The notes under the pieces are model-generated. The model was not told the origin of the DNA and searched no databases. It saw only the letters and a list, made by a program, of their open reading frames with translations. The position numbers and the translations under genes are program-made. Shown here one piece after another: positions 9,466 through 18,380 of a stretch of 64,000 nt of DNA. The DNA is from Sporosarcina oncorhynchi (GTDB taxonomy: Bacteria; Bacillota; Bacilli; Bacillales_A; Planococcaceae), in contig NZ_CP129118.1 in NCBI RefSeq assembly GCF_033304615.1, positions 2,290,001 to 2,354,000 on the forward strand, written 5' to 3'. How positions within the stretch are numbered: position 1 is the stretch's first letter; every line of letters starts with the position of its first letter.

Positions 9466-10204
9466 AGCCTCCTCCCCTAGAACGACGTGATATTGGTTTG
9501 ACTTTTTTATTGTTCTTTTTCACTTCTTTGTCTGAAATCACACTAATTATCCCAAGAACATTTACATCGAAAAGGTCATTCATTTCTTTTTCGGATTTGA
9601 CAGTAGTGTCAAAATACTCTAAGAGAAATGAAATCCCTGCACCTAGCATTACACCGACTATGCCGGCAACTGCCATATTGAAAATCGGATCAGGTTTAAT
9701 TGGTTTAGTATTTTCCTCAAAGATTGCAGGGGATAGAATTTGCACATTATCAACAGCCATCAAGCGTTTTATGTCTTCTTGAAATACTTCTACAGTAGTA
9801 TTTGCAATATTAACTGCTTGTTGAAGATTTGGGTCTTGAACATATATATTGACGACTTGAGAATTTTGCTGATTTGATACCCGCATACTTGACTGCAAAT
9901 CTGAGGGAGTCATATTAAGTTCCAATTTCTCGATAACTCTAGAGAGAATTGCACGACTGGTGATAACGACGTTATATGTGTTGATTAATTGAAGATTCAA
10001 TTGAATATCTTGTGAATCAAATGTATTCCGCTCTTCTTTTTGTTTTGAAATCAGAATTTGGGTAGAAGCTTCATAGATTGGTGTTAAATAGGTATAACTA
10101 ACATAGCCAGATATTGATACGCACAGTGCTATTATCCCTAACATTAATGGAATACGTTTTTTTAGAAATTTAAATAATTCAGATAGATTTAGAGTTTCTT
10201 CCAT
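9458..10204 (-). CDS. capA: CapA/Wzz-type polysaccharide co-polymerase
   Basis: Chain-length determinant and kinase adaptor (248 aa) of the Wzz family. It has a TM segment near residues 18-40 (PLMLGIIALCVSISGYVSY), an extracellular coil-rich domain, and a second TM near 170-195 preceded by the PIKPDPIFN proline-rich motif. A basic C-terminal tail is the expected CapB activation segment. I use ATG 10204, which has AGAGGAG about 9 bases upstream, instead of a reading nine codons longer. It partners CapB and CapC. Confidence 0.92.
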   Translation of the reverse strand: MEETLNLSELFKFLKKRIPLMLGIIALCVSISGYVSYTYLTPIYEASTQILISKQKEERNTFDSQDIQLNLQLINTYNVVITSRAILSRVIEKLELNMTPSDLQSSMRVSNQQNSQVVNIYVQDPNLQQAVNIANTTVEVFQEDIKRLMAVDNVQILSPAIFEENTKPIKPDPIFNMAVAGIVGVMLGAGISFLLEYFDTTVKSEKEMNDLFDVNVLGIISVISDKEVKKNNKKVKPISRRSRGGGYV

Positions 10205-10225
10205 AGTTGTACACTCCTCTAACAC

Positions 10226-10253
10226 ATTCAATTACAGTTTTAATTAATTGAAT
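10226..10253. promoter_or_regulatory. Inverted repeat between epimerase gene and capA
   Basis: A perfect 9 bp inverted repeat, ATTCAATTA with TAATTGAAT, lies in the ~107-base gap between the epimerase gene and capA. It lacks a following U-run on the minus strand, so it is not a simple terminator. It could be an RNA structure or protein site that tunes the downstream genes; this is inference. Confidence 0.3.
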
Positions 10254-10310
10254 AAAAGCTATCGTGACCATTGATAGTGTAAGGAAAGAATCTAGAAAAA
10301 CTGGTAGCAC

Positions 10311-11255
10311 TCAGTTCTTTACTGCGATATTTTTAGATTTAATCTGAATCGAATGAGCGATAGTTTCATCTAATCCTTTAGATATTGTATAAAGCGGCAA
10401 CCAGCCGAGCTCTTTTTTTGTCTTCTCGTTTGAAAGGACACTCCTTAACAATTCACCTGTTCTATATGGTTTATAGACTGTCTTTCCACGTGAAAGCATC
10501 TTTTTCATCATCGTGTCGTTTAAATCGCCAATCGCTAGTTCAATGTTTGAACTGACATTAAATATGCCTGATTTATTTTTTTCTACCGCTTTCCTACAAG
10601 CAACTGCTACATCCTTCACATATATGAAATCCCTAGTCTGATTACCCCCATATATAACGCAATCATTTTCACTTAGTATCGTTGAAACAAAAATATCAAC
10701 TACCCCCGCTTCACCGGAGTTATTCTGTCTTGGCCCATACACATTCGCAAAACGCAAAATTGTCGAAGTGAAATTATGCAGTTTGGCATATGTTTGGATA
10801 TATTTTTCAGCAGCATATTTGGATACCGCATAAAAAGATTGCGGATCAAGCACATCGCTTTCTTGAAGTGGTAATTTCTTAGAATCTCCATAAACTGCTG
10901 CTGTCGATGCAAATAAAAATTGTTTAACTCCGACATTTGATGAATAATCTAAAATTTTCACTGTTGCAGCCGTATTAGATTGAAAATCGAAATAAGGGTC
11001 TTTCATAGAATTGATAACTGAGGTTTGTGCGGCAAGATGTATTACAATATCCGGCTTCTCATTTTTAAATATGGATTCAACTGATGGATCTTGTATATCC
11101 ATTTGATAAAATCTAATTCCATTCGGTAAATAATTTGTGGAACTGGTCGCTAAATTGTCGATGATTACTACGTTATAATTTAAGGCTACAAGTTCTTCAG
11201 CCACATGAGAACCTATAAATCCAGCTCCACCAGTTATCAGTACTTTCATTCTCAT
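10311..11255 (-). CDS. NAD-dependent sugar epimerase/dehydratase (GalE/WbpP-like)
   Basis: Extended SDR enzyme of 314 aa that probably makes a nucleotide-sugar precursor, for example by 4-epimerising UDP-Glc or UDP-GlcNAc. It shows TGGAGFIGSH for NAD binding, LAAQTSVINSMKDP, the catalytic Ser in FASTAAVYGD and YAVSKYAAEKY with the Tyr-x3-Lys pair, then RFANVYGPRQ and GNQTRDFIYVKDVA. These are typical of the UDP-glucose 4-epimerase-like group; the exact substrate is uncertain. AAAGGA precedes the ATG at 11255, and a second ATG two codons later would also work. Second gene of the operon. Confidence 0.85.
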   Translation of the reverse strand: MRMKVLITGGAGFIGSHVAEELVALNYNVVIIDNLATSSTNYLPNGIRFYQMDIQDPSVESIFKNEKPDIVIHLAAQTSVINSMKDPYFDFQSNTAATVKILDYSSNVGVKQFLFASTAAVYGDSKKLPLQESDVLDPQSFYAVSKYAAEKYIQTYAKLHNFTSTILRFANVYGPRQNNSGEAGVVDIFVSTILSENDCVIYGGNQTRDFIYVKDVAVACRKAVEKNKSGIFNVSSNIELAIGDLNDTMMKKMLSRGKTVYKPYRTGELLRSVLSNEKTKKELGWLPLYTISKGLDETIAHSIQIKSKNIAVKN

Positions 11256-11295
11256 TCAATCCTTTCGGTTCAAACTGAATCCATTAATCGCGAAT

Positions 11296-11952
11296 TTAAA
11301 AAGACCCTTTCCCAATCACCACACAAATCATCGTTAACCAAATAATTCTCAAATCTAATCGGAATGACTGATTTTCAACATAATAAAGATCAAGTTCAAT
11401 TTTCTTACCATGATCAATTTCTGAACGGCCGTTAACCTGTGCATATCCTGTGATGCCTGGTTTAACTTTTAGTCGTTGAGCCTGTTTGGTAGTATAATGT
11501 GTTGTAATCTCAGGGATTTCCGGTCTCGGACCTACTAAACTCATATCTCCAAATAAGACATTGAATAATTGCGGTAACTCGTCCAAGCTATATTTCCTCA
11601 GAACTCTTCCTAAAGGCGTTACCGTTTCATCAAAGGCAGTTTTGAAAGTAAAATGATCTGGAACGCCCTCTTTCCAATCATATGCATGTCTATCGGGATT
11701 ATGCTTTGAGTAATTCATACTTCTAAACTTGAAGATTGTAAAAGGCAAATCGTTCTTTCCTACTCTTTCCTGCAGAAAAAACACCGGTCTGCCAGATTTA
11801 AAAAGAATCAATACAGATAAAATAATGAAAAGCGGACTTAAACATACTATAAGAAGAGAGCTCATTAGTATATCGAATAATCGCTTTCCAACTTGAGATA
11901 AAGTGATGCCTGCCGCATTTTCAAGTAATAATCTTCCACTGTCCTTTTGCAA
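11296..11952 (-). CDS. Undecaprenyl-phosphate sugar-1-phosphate transferase
   Basis: Priming enzyme (about 218 aa) of the PglC/EpsL/WcaJ-type bacterial sugar transferase family; it loads the first sugar phosphate onto undecaprenyl phosphate. It has one hydrophobic re-entrant segment (residues about 22-45), FLQERVGKNDLPFTIFKFRS, the DELPQLFNV motif, DMSLVGPRPEIPE and KPGITGYAQVNGRSE. It is the first gene of the operon, as expected. The ATG at 11958 is directly against its AAAGGAG site; the TTG at 11952 has 6-base spacing and is my preferred start, though this is not certain. Confidence 0.9.
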   Translation of the reverse strand: MQKDSGRLLLENAAGITLSQVGKRLFDILMSSLLIVCLSPLFIILSVLILFKSGRPVFFLQERVGKNDLPFTIFKFRSMNYSKHNPDRHAYDWKEGVPDHFTFKTAFDETVTPLGRVLRKYSLDELPQLFNVLFGDMSLVGPRPEIPEITTHYTTKQAQRLKVKPGITGYAQVNGRSEIDHGKKIELDLYYVENQSFRLDLRIIWLTMICVVIGKGSF

Positions 11953-12124
11953 AGCCATCTCCTTTCATTGAGCTTTTTATCAATAGTACATATGGCTACT
12001 CCATCTTATGCGAATGCTCACAAATTCATTCAACTAGTAATAGGTCTATATGTATGTCGAATTTTCCCAACTAAAAGCCGACACTCTTTTCCTATTGAAT
12101 GCCGACTTCATTATCTTTCTATTA
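11953..12124. promoter_or_regulatory. Intergenic leader of the capsule operon
   Basis: About 170 bases separate the capsule operon from the 3' end of the ZIP gene, so the operon promoter should lie here. On the minus strand two direct copies of GTCGGC (30 bases apart) are the only repeat noticed. No convincing sigma-A promoter could be assigned by eye. Confidence 0.3.
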
Positions 12125-12847
12125 CTACAACCACCACAAATAAGCCCCCATCACCAAAAATGCAGCACAAGCGACAAGCCCCCCATACATATTCGAAGAT
12201 TGCCGCACAGACTCAACTAAAATCTCTTTCACCGTCACCATATAAATCATCCCGACCGTGGAACTGATCAAGAGCGCCATAATACCACTATTTTGCACGC
12301 CGATTAGATCTCCGATGAAAGCTCCGATTGCAACGGGTACAGCAATGACGATTGAGATAAGGAACAAGACATTGAACCGCACCCCCGCCAGTATCAATGG
12401 CATGAACAGAATCATGCCTTCAGGTATTGTATGCAAAATCATAGCTTGTAAAAAAGCGAAGCTGAATTCTGCATGATCACTTGTTCCGAGGACGATGCCC
12501 ATCGGTAAGTTGTGGATGGAAATGACTAAGGCTAAGAATAGACCTGTACGAATACTATGATTCTTATACGGGTCTTTACGGATAAGCGGGTGCTGATGAA
12601 ATCGTCGATGAATGACCTCATACACAATGAGTCCCACTGCAAAACCAACACCAAACATGAGCCAATCGCCCAACATTAACGCTTCTGGTACAATTTCAAA
12701 ACTTAACAGACCTAACAGTAAGCCTGCACAAACCGCATAAATTGTGCTCATGCTCTTTTTAAAGCGATAGATCGCTGTTGCTATACCCCCGCCTATACCG
12801 ACACCAACAAATGTCGCTAAAAATCCAATTACCCATACTTGTGCCAA
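12125..12847 (-). CDS. ZIP family divalent metal transporter
   Basis: Eight-TM ZIP-family permease (240 aa), expected to import zinc or a related divalent metal. TM4 and TM5 carry the signature metal-site motifs SIHNLPMGIVLG and HTIPEGMILF, with His and Glu ligands. A short His-containing cytoplasmic loop (RRFHQHP) lies between TM3 and TM4. It is a single gene with the same orientation as its neighbours but a separate function from the capsule operon. Metal specificity cannot be told from sequence. Confidence 0.9.
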   Translation of the reverse strand: MAQVWVIGFLATFVGVGIGGGIATAIYRFKKSMSTIYAVCAGLLLGLLSFEIVPEALMLGDWLMFGVGFAVGLIVYEVIHRRFHQHPLIRKDPYKNHSIRTGLFLALVISIHNLPMGIVLGTSDHAEFSFAFLQAMILHTIPEGMILFMPLILAGVRFNVLFLISIVIAVPVAIGAFIGDLIGVQNSGIMALLISSTVGMIYMVTVKEILVESVRQSSNMYGGLVACAAFLVMGAYLWWL

Positions 12848-12939
12848 TCAACCATCCTTCATGACATTGGTTCTATTGTTATATGTGATTTACATATTCA
12901 ATATGATTGCCGGTAACATGGTGTCGCCAAAAATAAAAA

Positions 12940-12983
12940 GACTACCCGTTAAAGTCAATAATGACTTTATAGGGCAGTCTCTA
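12940..12983 (-). terminator. Terminator after the DUF2165-type gene
   Basis: A nested hairpin: outer arms AGACTGCCC and GGGTAGTCT (one mismatch), inner arms AAAGTCA and TGACTTT. On the minus strand it is followed by a T-rich run. It ends transcription of the two small genes to its right. Confidence 0.7.
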
Positions 12984-12994
12984 TTTGTATTTGA

Positions 12995-13504
12995 TCAAAC
13001 TTCTAAATCTTCATCTTTTAAAGCAAGTAAGATGGCAAAGCCAATCCACACTGTCGTGATGTCCATTGCTGTTTCTTTACCATTCCAAATTTGTGATTGC
13101 CACATCGCGAACCATTCGCTTCCGATAACGACGAAGCCGAAGAACCAAATTGCAAAACCTAAAATGAATGCATAATAACCGAATGATTTTGCATTATTGA
13201 ATTGTCGGCCTGATCCTTTAATGTTTTTAAACATATGATAAACGCCAATAAATGCAAGTAAACTAAAGATACCTTCAGCGATAATCAACCCCCAATAAGC
13301 TACAGTATGCATCGTTTCGCTTTCAATTGCACGCCACATCAAGGAGTTTCCTTCAAACGTAGAGTCCATCGATAACACATGGTGAACGAATTCATAATTC
13401 GAATTATAATCCATCAAGTTCCCTGCAAAAACAAAGAGTCCAAAAAATCCTGCAAATAATAATACAACTATTTTCAATAAACGTAATGCGATTGTATTCA
13501 TCAA
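12995..13504 (-). CDS. DUF2165-like small integral membrane protein
   Basis: Predicted membrane protein of 169 aa with four hydrophobic segments (about 8-30, 68-90, 108-128, 145-162). The layout and the long extracytoplasmic loop after TM1 resemble the DUF2165 family, whose function is unknown. It starts 13 bases after the stop of the DUF4177-like gene, so the two are probably co-transcribed, with the terminator at 12940-12983 ending the pair. No catalytic motif is visible. Confidence 0.7.
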   Translation of the reverse strand: MMNTIALRLLKIVVLLFAGFFGLFVFAGNLMDYNSNYEFVHHVLSMDSTFEGNSLMWRAIESETMHTVAYWGLIIAEGIFSLLAFIGVYHMFKNIKGSGRQFNNAKSFGYYAFILGFAIWFFGFVVIGSEWFAMWQSQIWNGKETAMDITTVWIGFAILLALKDEDLEV

Positions 13505-13517
13505 AATTCAACTCCTC

Positions 13518-13718
13518 CTATTTTTTTGTCCTTTCAAATACAAGGTCAATATGCTGTTCGTCAGCAGCAAAGTTCGAGAAATCAACGAGCTGTACAAACC
13601 TCCAACCTTTTTCAGCAAACCTGGTAATTATAGAGGTGTAGTCTTCCGTAGGTAAAAATCCTTCACGAGTGTGTTTCAATTTTATACTCTTAATCTGATA
13701 CTCATACACACTAATCAC
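13518..13718 (-). CDS. DUF4177-like small protein
   Basis: Soluble 66 aa protein. The pattern YEYQIKSIKL, then a middle GWRFVQLV and a basic VFERTKK end, matches the DUF4177 family of short proteins of unknown role. Family members typically form one beta-rich domain. It lies upstream of the DUF2165-like membrane protein in what looks like a two-gene operon. No function can be assigned. Confidence 0.65.
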   Translation of the reverse strand: MISVYEYQIKSIKLKHTREGFLPTEDYTSIITRFAEKGWRFVQLVDFSNFAADEQHIDLVFERTKK

Positions 13719-13860
13719 CTTCCTATACTAGATAAGATTACGATACCCTATTTAAACACCTATAAATCTAATATTTCACACTACCAACAACTTTTATTTT
13801 ATGTATATTTTCAAATTGACTCAAACCATAAATCAAAACAAAGCATGTACGAATAACGAT

Positions 13861-13896
13861 AAAAAAAGCCTTACAAGAAGACAATTCTTGTAAGGC
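13861..13896 (-). terminator. Terminator of the RND efflux gene
   Basis: Perfect 12 bp stem (GCCTTACAAGAA with TTCTTGTAAGGC, 5-base loop) followed on the minus strand by seven T residues, located immediately past the RND gene stop codon. Confidence 0.92.
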
Positions 13897-13903
13897 TGCT
13901 TGC

Positions 13904-16900
13904 TCAATCTTCTTCGATTTCAATACGATTTTTCTTAAATAGTTTGGATAGTATCTCGTAGACAATTGGAACGACGATGAGCGTTAATAGTGTCGAACTG
14001 ATTAATCCACCAATGACTGTAATACCAAGGCCTTTGGAGATTAAACCGCCTCCGCCGCCCGTGCCAATTGCAAGCGGAATGAGTGCGCCAATTGTTGCTA
14101 TGGCCGTCATTAGAATCGGACGCAATCGTGTAGCCCCCGCTTCAAGAACTGCTTCACGCATTTGCAATCCACTGCGTTCCATACGGATAATCCGATCCAC
14201 GAGGACAATGGCATTCGTCACAACGATACCAATCAACATCAATAGTCCCATCATAACCGATACAGAAATCGTTTCACCTGCTATCAACAGACCAACGAAT
14301 GATCCAATGACTGCGAATGGCAGAGAAACGAGTATGGCAAACGGTGCGACTCCTTCACGGAATGTCACTACGAGGATGAAGTATACAATCGCAATCGCTG
14401 CGAGCATCGCCATAATAAGTTGTGTGAAGGTTTCTGTCATATCCGCCGCAACACCGGCAACTTCCATTGTAACGCCTTTTGGCAATTCTAATTTATCAAT
14501 TGCTTTATCGACTTCAGATGTTGCTTTTGAAATATCCGCATCTGTGATTGTACCTGAAACCGATGCGTAAAATTCTCCTTTGCTGCGGGAAAGTGAATTC
14601 AATGTCGTACCTTCCTGAACAGTAACAAGTTCAGAAAGCTTCATTGACGTCCCTAATGCAGTCGGTATTTCAGTAGCCAGCAATTCATCAACTGATTTCG
14701 GCTGTTCAGCTTCTTCCTGCTGAATCGTTACATTCAACATATTGCCGTCTTTTTCTATTGTCGTGAGTACATCATTTGTGCGCATAGGGTTGAGCATCAT
14801 GACAATCTGTCCAGTTGTCAAACCGTACTGCAGCAGTTCATCCTGCTCAACTTTGAATTTATATTCGACATAAGCATCTTGTGTGCTTGAAGAAATATCT
14901 TCGAGTCGCTTATTGTCGTTCATAACATCTTCTACCATCGCGACGGCTTCATTGAGCCGATCTAGATTTTCACTGTAGAATGTGTAACTCACTTCGTTAG
15001 TAGACATGCCCATTGCGCCAAAGTTTTGGCTCTTCCATTCGCCGCTTTGACTGACATTGAATACATACTCTTCTACTTCCGTACGTGCTTTAGGGAAGTC
15101 TTTCATATCAGGATCAAAGATAAGGAACATCAATGCCCCGTTTGAACCGCCTCCACCCATCATGGCAGACATCGGATTGCCCGCTTCTGTCACGGACAAC
15201 TGGACGATATCAATGTCGTCGCGTTTCAATAGTTCCTGTTCCACTTCTTCAATGTTGGCCAATGTTTCATCCAACAATTCGCCCGTTTCTGGCGTGTACG
15301 TCAAATACATCGTCTTCTCTTCTTCACTGCCGAGGAAGCTGAAACCAATCAATGGCATCAAAGCCACACTACCCGCTAGAAGGACAACAGAAATGATGGA
15401 CGTAATCCACTTATGATTCAGTGTCCAACTCAGAATCCCTTTGTAACTTGTCGCCATTTTACCCATTTCCTTATGGCGGCTTTCCGTCTTCTCACCGTAT
15501 AACTTTTTCTTAAACAGGAAATGCGAAAGCGCTGGCACAATTGTGATCGCAACGATGAGCGAAGCACCAAGCGCAAATGACATCGTCAATGCGAAAGGCA
15601 TGAACAGTTCGCCTACCATCCCGCCAACAAAGATCAGCGGAGCGAAAACAGCGACCGTCACTAATGTGGATGACATAATCGGTTTGAACATCTCAATCGT
15701 CGCTTCACGTACAAGTGCCCGACCGGATAATTTCTCTGTCTTCAAATGCAAGCGCCGGTATATATTTTCGACAACGACAATGGAGTCATCGATTACTCGC
15801 CCGATTGCTACCGTAATTGCCCCGAGCGTCATAATGTTCAGCGTAATTCCTAACCAGTTCAACAGCAATAACGCCATAAAGATCGAAACAGGTATGGATA
15901 TAATTGAAATAATCGTCGACTTAATGTCACGAAGGAATAGCATAATAATGAATATCGCGATTAGACCACCAAACAATGCCTTTTCAATCATCGTTGAAAC
16001 GGATGCTTCAATCGGCGCTCCCTGGTCAAGTGAGATATCAATGATTAAACCATCAATTGCTTTTTCTTCTTTTTTGATTAAATCTTTCACTGCATTCACA
16101 ACGTCTACTGTATTAGCTTGTTGACCTTTAATAATTTGAATGGCAATGGCATCTTCTCCATTTGTACGGGAGACCGATTCCACTTTACCAACAAGTTCAA
16201 TTGTTGCAATCTCATCAAGCTTCACAAATGGAGATGGATTGGATGCTGATGGTGTGACGGGAATCAGCATGCCTTTCAATTCATCTACCGTCATGAATTT
16301 ACCATCTACTGCAACGGCTTGTTCACCTTCTTCAAATTCATACAGGCCTAAGGAAACTGCCAAGTCGCTTGCCTGGATCATCTGTTTGACATCTTCCATC
16401 GTTATGCCCAGTTCAGCCATTTTGTCATCATCATACGTAAGTTCAACTTCTTCGATATGCTGTCCTGTTATGTTGGCAGAAGCAACACCGTCAAGCTTTT
16501 CGATTTTCGGAAGAAGGATTTCTTCCACTGTCGATGTAAGTTCAACGATATCTTCTGTTTCACTACTCACACTTAGCGCAACAACAGGTAACATATTCAA
16601 GCTTATTGCGGAAATCTGCGGTTTTTGAGCGTCTTCTGGTAAAGTAACCGCGTCCAGTGCAGACGCGAGCGCCCGTTTCGCTTCATCCATATCTACTCCG
16701 TATTCATATTCAATTTGAATATTCGATACGTTCGCATAGGAGTTTGAAAACACCGATTTCACGTTTTCAAGATTATCAACTGCTTTTTCAAGCGGTATCG
16801 AAACATCTTTCATAACTTGCTCAGGTGTTGCACCCGGATATACATCCATCACCATTAAAAACGGTATGGATATGTCCGGAAGTGTTTCTGTTTTCATACG

Positions 16901-16993
16901 CGTACCAGAATAAATACCTGATACGACAATGATTATTGTCAGCAACCAAACTGCCAATTTATTTTTCAGTACGAAATTGACTAAACCTTTCAT
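13904..16993 (-). CDS. RND efflux transporter permease (SwrC/AcrB-like)
   Basis: Inner-membrane proton-driven exporter of the RND superfamily, 1029 aa, the normal size for the HAE1 group. TM1 starts at residue 10; a large extracytoplasmic loop follows and is repeated in the second half. Motifs include PDISIPFLMVMDVYPGATPE near the N-terminus, TLGAITVAIGRVIDDSIVVVENI in TM4 (the family proton-relay Asp is in VIDDS) and VTNAIVLVDRIIRMERSG in TM10. Gram-positive members such as SwrC act on lipopeptides, drugs or detergents. ATG 16993 is chosen because AAGGTG lies 5 bases upstream. A divergent TetR gene and a shared promoter region suggest local repression. Confidence 0.93.
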   Translation of the reverse strand: MKGLVNFVLKNKLAVWLLTIIIVVSGIYSGTRMKTETLPDISIPFLMVMDVYPGATPEQVMKDVSIPLEKAVDNLENVKSVFSNSYANVSNIQIEYEYGVDMDEAKRALASALDAVTLPEDAQKPQISAISLNMLPVVALSVSSETEDIVELTSTVEEILLPKIEKLDGVASANITGQHIEEVELTYDDDKMAELGITMEDVKQMIQASDLAVSLGLYEFEEGEQAVAVDGKFMTVDELKGMLIPVTPSASNPSPFVKLDEIATIELVGKVESVSRTNGEDAIAIQIIKGQQANTVDVVNAVKDLIKKEEKAIDGLIIDISLDQGAPIEASVSTMIEKALFGGLIAIFIIMLFLRDIKSTIISIISIPVSIFMALLLLNWLGITLNIMTLGAITVAIGRVIDDSIVVVENIYRRLHLKTEKLSGRALVREATIEMFKPIMSSTLVTVAVFAPLIFVGGMVGELFMPFALTMSFALGASLIVAITIVPALSHFLFKKKLYGEKTESRHKEMGKMATSYKGILSWTLNHKWITSIISVVLLAGSVALMPLIGFSFLGSEEEKTMYLTYTPETGELLDETLANIEEVEQELLKRDDIDIVQLSVTEAGNPMSAMMGGGGSNGALMFLIFDPDMKDFPKARTEVEEYVFNVSQSGEWKSQNFGAMGMSTNEVSYTFYSENLDRLNEAVAMVEDVMNDNKRLEDISSSTQDAYVEYKFKVEQDELLQYGLTTGQIVMMLNPMRTNDVLTTIEKDGNMLNVTIQQEEAEQPKSVDELLATEIPTALGTSMKLSELVTVQEGTTLNSLSRSKGEFYASVSGTITDADISKATSEVDKAIDKLELPKGVTMEVAGVAADMTETFTQLIMAMLAAIAIVYFILVVTFREGVAPFAILVSLPFAVIGSFVGLLIAGETISVSVMMGLLMLIGIVVTNAIVLVDRIIRMERSGLQMREAVLEAGATRLRPILMTAIATIGALIPLAIGTGGGGGLISKGLGITVIGGLISSTLLTLIVVPIVYEILSKLFKKNRIEIEED

Positions 16994-17012
16994 CAGTACA
17001 CCTTCCCCCACA

Positions 17013-17065
17013 TTGACTTTATAGACTCATTTTCATATACTAATGACTATGCGGTCACATGTCAA
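17013..17065. promoter_or_regulatory. Overlapping divergent promoters with candidate TetR operator
   Basis: Plus-strand promoter: TTGACT (17013-17018), 17 bp, TATACT (17036-17041), reading to the tetR gene. Minus-strand promoter: TTGACA (17065-17060), 17 bp, TAGTAT (17042-17037), reading to the RND gene. The two -10 boxes overlap by five bases. A partly symmetrical TGACTATGCGGTCA (17044-17057) lies between the minus -35 and -10 and over the plus start site, so one bound TetR dimer could block both. The operator role is inferred. Confidence 0.75.
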
Positions 17066-17091
17066 TTAAAAACAGGAGTGTTTGAATACTT

Positions 17092-17928
17092 ATGACGATA
17101 AAAAAACGGCTGATTATGGAAAAAGCGCTTGAATTATTTGCAGAACAAGGATTTGAAGCCACTTCTGTTCAACAGATTACAGATCGATGCGGGATGTCAA
17201 AAGGTGCTTTCTACTTATCATTCAAGTCAAAAGACGAACTTATTGCTGCATTAATCGATTATTTCACAACGCAGTTCACATCCAATATTGACTACCTGGT
17301 CAAAACCACAAAAAATGACGATGAACTTCTATATAAATTTTTCTATACCGTTTTCGAGTCCTTTTATAAACACTCTGACTTTGCCAAAGTGCTTATTAAA
17401 GAACAGATGAGATCGTTTAACAAGGAATTCATTATAAAAATGCGTTCGTACGATCAAATGTTGGAGAACACAATCTTATCGATGGTTGAACGTTTATACG
17501 ATGAAGAAGTCAGTCGAACAAAACACGATTTAGTTTTCTGTATTAAAGGATTCATGAAGATGTATTCCGAGTTATTCATTTTCTACAACACACCATTGGA
17601 TTTAGATTTACTTGCCCAATCGCTGAAAGAGAAAACAAATTTACTGGCTAACCATATTACAATCCCATTCGTTTCAAATGAGCTAGTCCAACAATTTAAA
17701 CAACAATCTTGTAAAGAAGTGACAAAGGATCAGATCCTTGGCGTCATTGATCAAACGATAGATGATATTGAAGAATCTATTGAAAAAGAATCCTTAATAC
17801 TACTAAAGCAAGAGCTACTCGAACCGACGTTAAGTCGTCCTTTAGTTAAAGGATTACTCGAAAATATTCAACCACATCCACATTGTAAATGGGCGGCTTA
17901 TTTACTGCGGGGCTATTTTGAGTTTTGA
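17092..17928 (+). CDS. TetR/AcrR family transcriptional repressor
   Basis: DNA-binding regulator of 278 aa, somewhat longer than most TetR proteins. The N-terminal helix-turn-helix is clear: ALELFAEQGFEATSVQQITD, then CGMSKGAFYLSFKSKDELI (residues about 13-50). The long C-terminal half is a ligand or dimerisation domain with no recognisable motif. It is divergent from the RND exporter and their promoters overlap, so it most likely represses the pump and itself until a substrate binds. SD GGAG lies before the ATG. Confidence 0.9.
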   Translation: MTIKKRLIMEKALELFAEQGFEATSVQQITDRCGMSKGAFYLSFKSKDELIAALIDYFTTQFTSNIDYLVKTTKNDDELLYKFFYTVFESFYKHSDFAKVLIKEQMRSFNKEFIIKMRSYDQMLENTILSMVERLYDEEVSRTKHDLVFCIKGFMKMYSELFIFYNTPLDLDLLAQSLKEKTNLLANHITIPFVSNELVQQFKQQSCKEVTKDQILGVIDQTIDDIEESIEKESLILLKQELLEPTLSRPLVKGLLENIQPHPHCKWAAYLLRGYFEF

Positions 17929-18024
17929 GTCGATGCCTGGCATATGAAGAAACTCAACTCCTTGCATGATATCTGCATGATTGGGAAAACTGATGGATAT
18001 GCAGATGGAAAGGAGCATCCAGAT

Positions 18025-18192
18025 ATGAATAAGAAAAGAGAACCCCATGAACAGATGACCGAGAAAAATAATCATCTCAGTTCTGCCCAAGAAGTGACAT
18101 ATCAAAACGATTTTAATAAGGCAGACAAGGCTGCAAAAGACGTAGAGAATAGGATGGATAAAAATTCACCTTCTGCGGATACAGAAAACTAA
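18025..18192 (+). CDS. Small hydrophilic protein of unknown function
   Basis: A 55 aa charged protein (start MNKKREPHEQ, end PSADTEN) with no membrane segment. The ATG at 18025 has AAAGGAG 9 bases upstream, better than any earlier in-frame start, and a strong terminator follows directly. This supports a real gene. I do not recognise the family. Rich in Asn, Lys, Asp and Glu, probably disordered. Independent of the preceding tetR gene, or possibly read through from it. Confidence 0.55.
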   Translation: MNKKREPHEQMTEKNNHLSSAQEVTYQNDFNKADKAAKDVENRMDKNSPSADTEN

Positions 18193-18213
18193 TCTTCTTC
18201 ACGATACACCAAC

Positions 18214-18260
18214 AGAAAAGCCGAAAGCATCGTTTACGCAACGATGCTTTGGGCTTTTCT
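18214..18260 (+). terminator. Terminator after the 55 aa gene
   Basis: Long stem: outer AGAAAAGCC with GGCTTTTCT, inner AAAGCATCGT with ACGATGCTTT, loop TTACGCA. It can act in both directions but lies 3' of the small plus-strand gene. Confidence 0.85.
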
Positions 18261-18380
18261 ATTTTAAGAATGCTGATGTGTCTATACAGACTTAACCTCA
18301 TTTTAACATCCGGACAGTATACTGTTTTAAACACCGGAATAATGTTCATTTATAAACAAACGATGAAAGGGGAAAGAATA

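Noticed and set aside
13977..16628. Several long plus-strand frames opposite the RND gene
   Set aside because: They are antisense to a strongly conserved transporter, rich in Ser/Thr/Ile strings without domain pattern, and lack ribosome sites.
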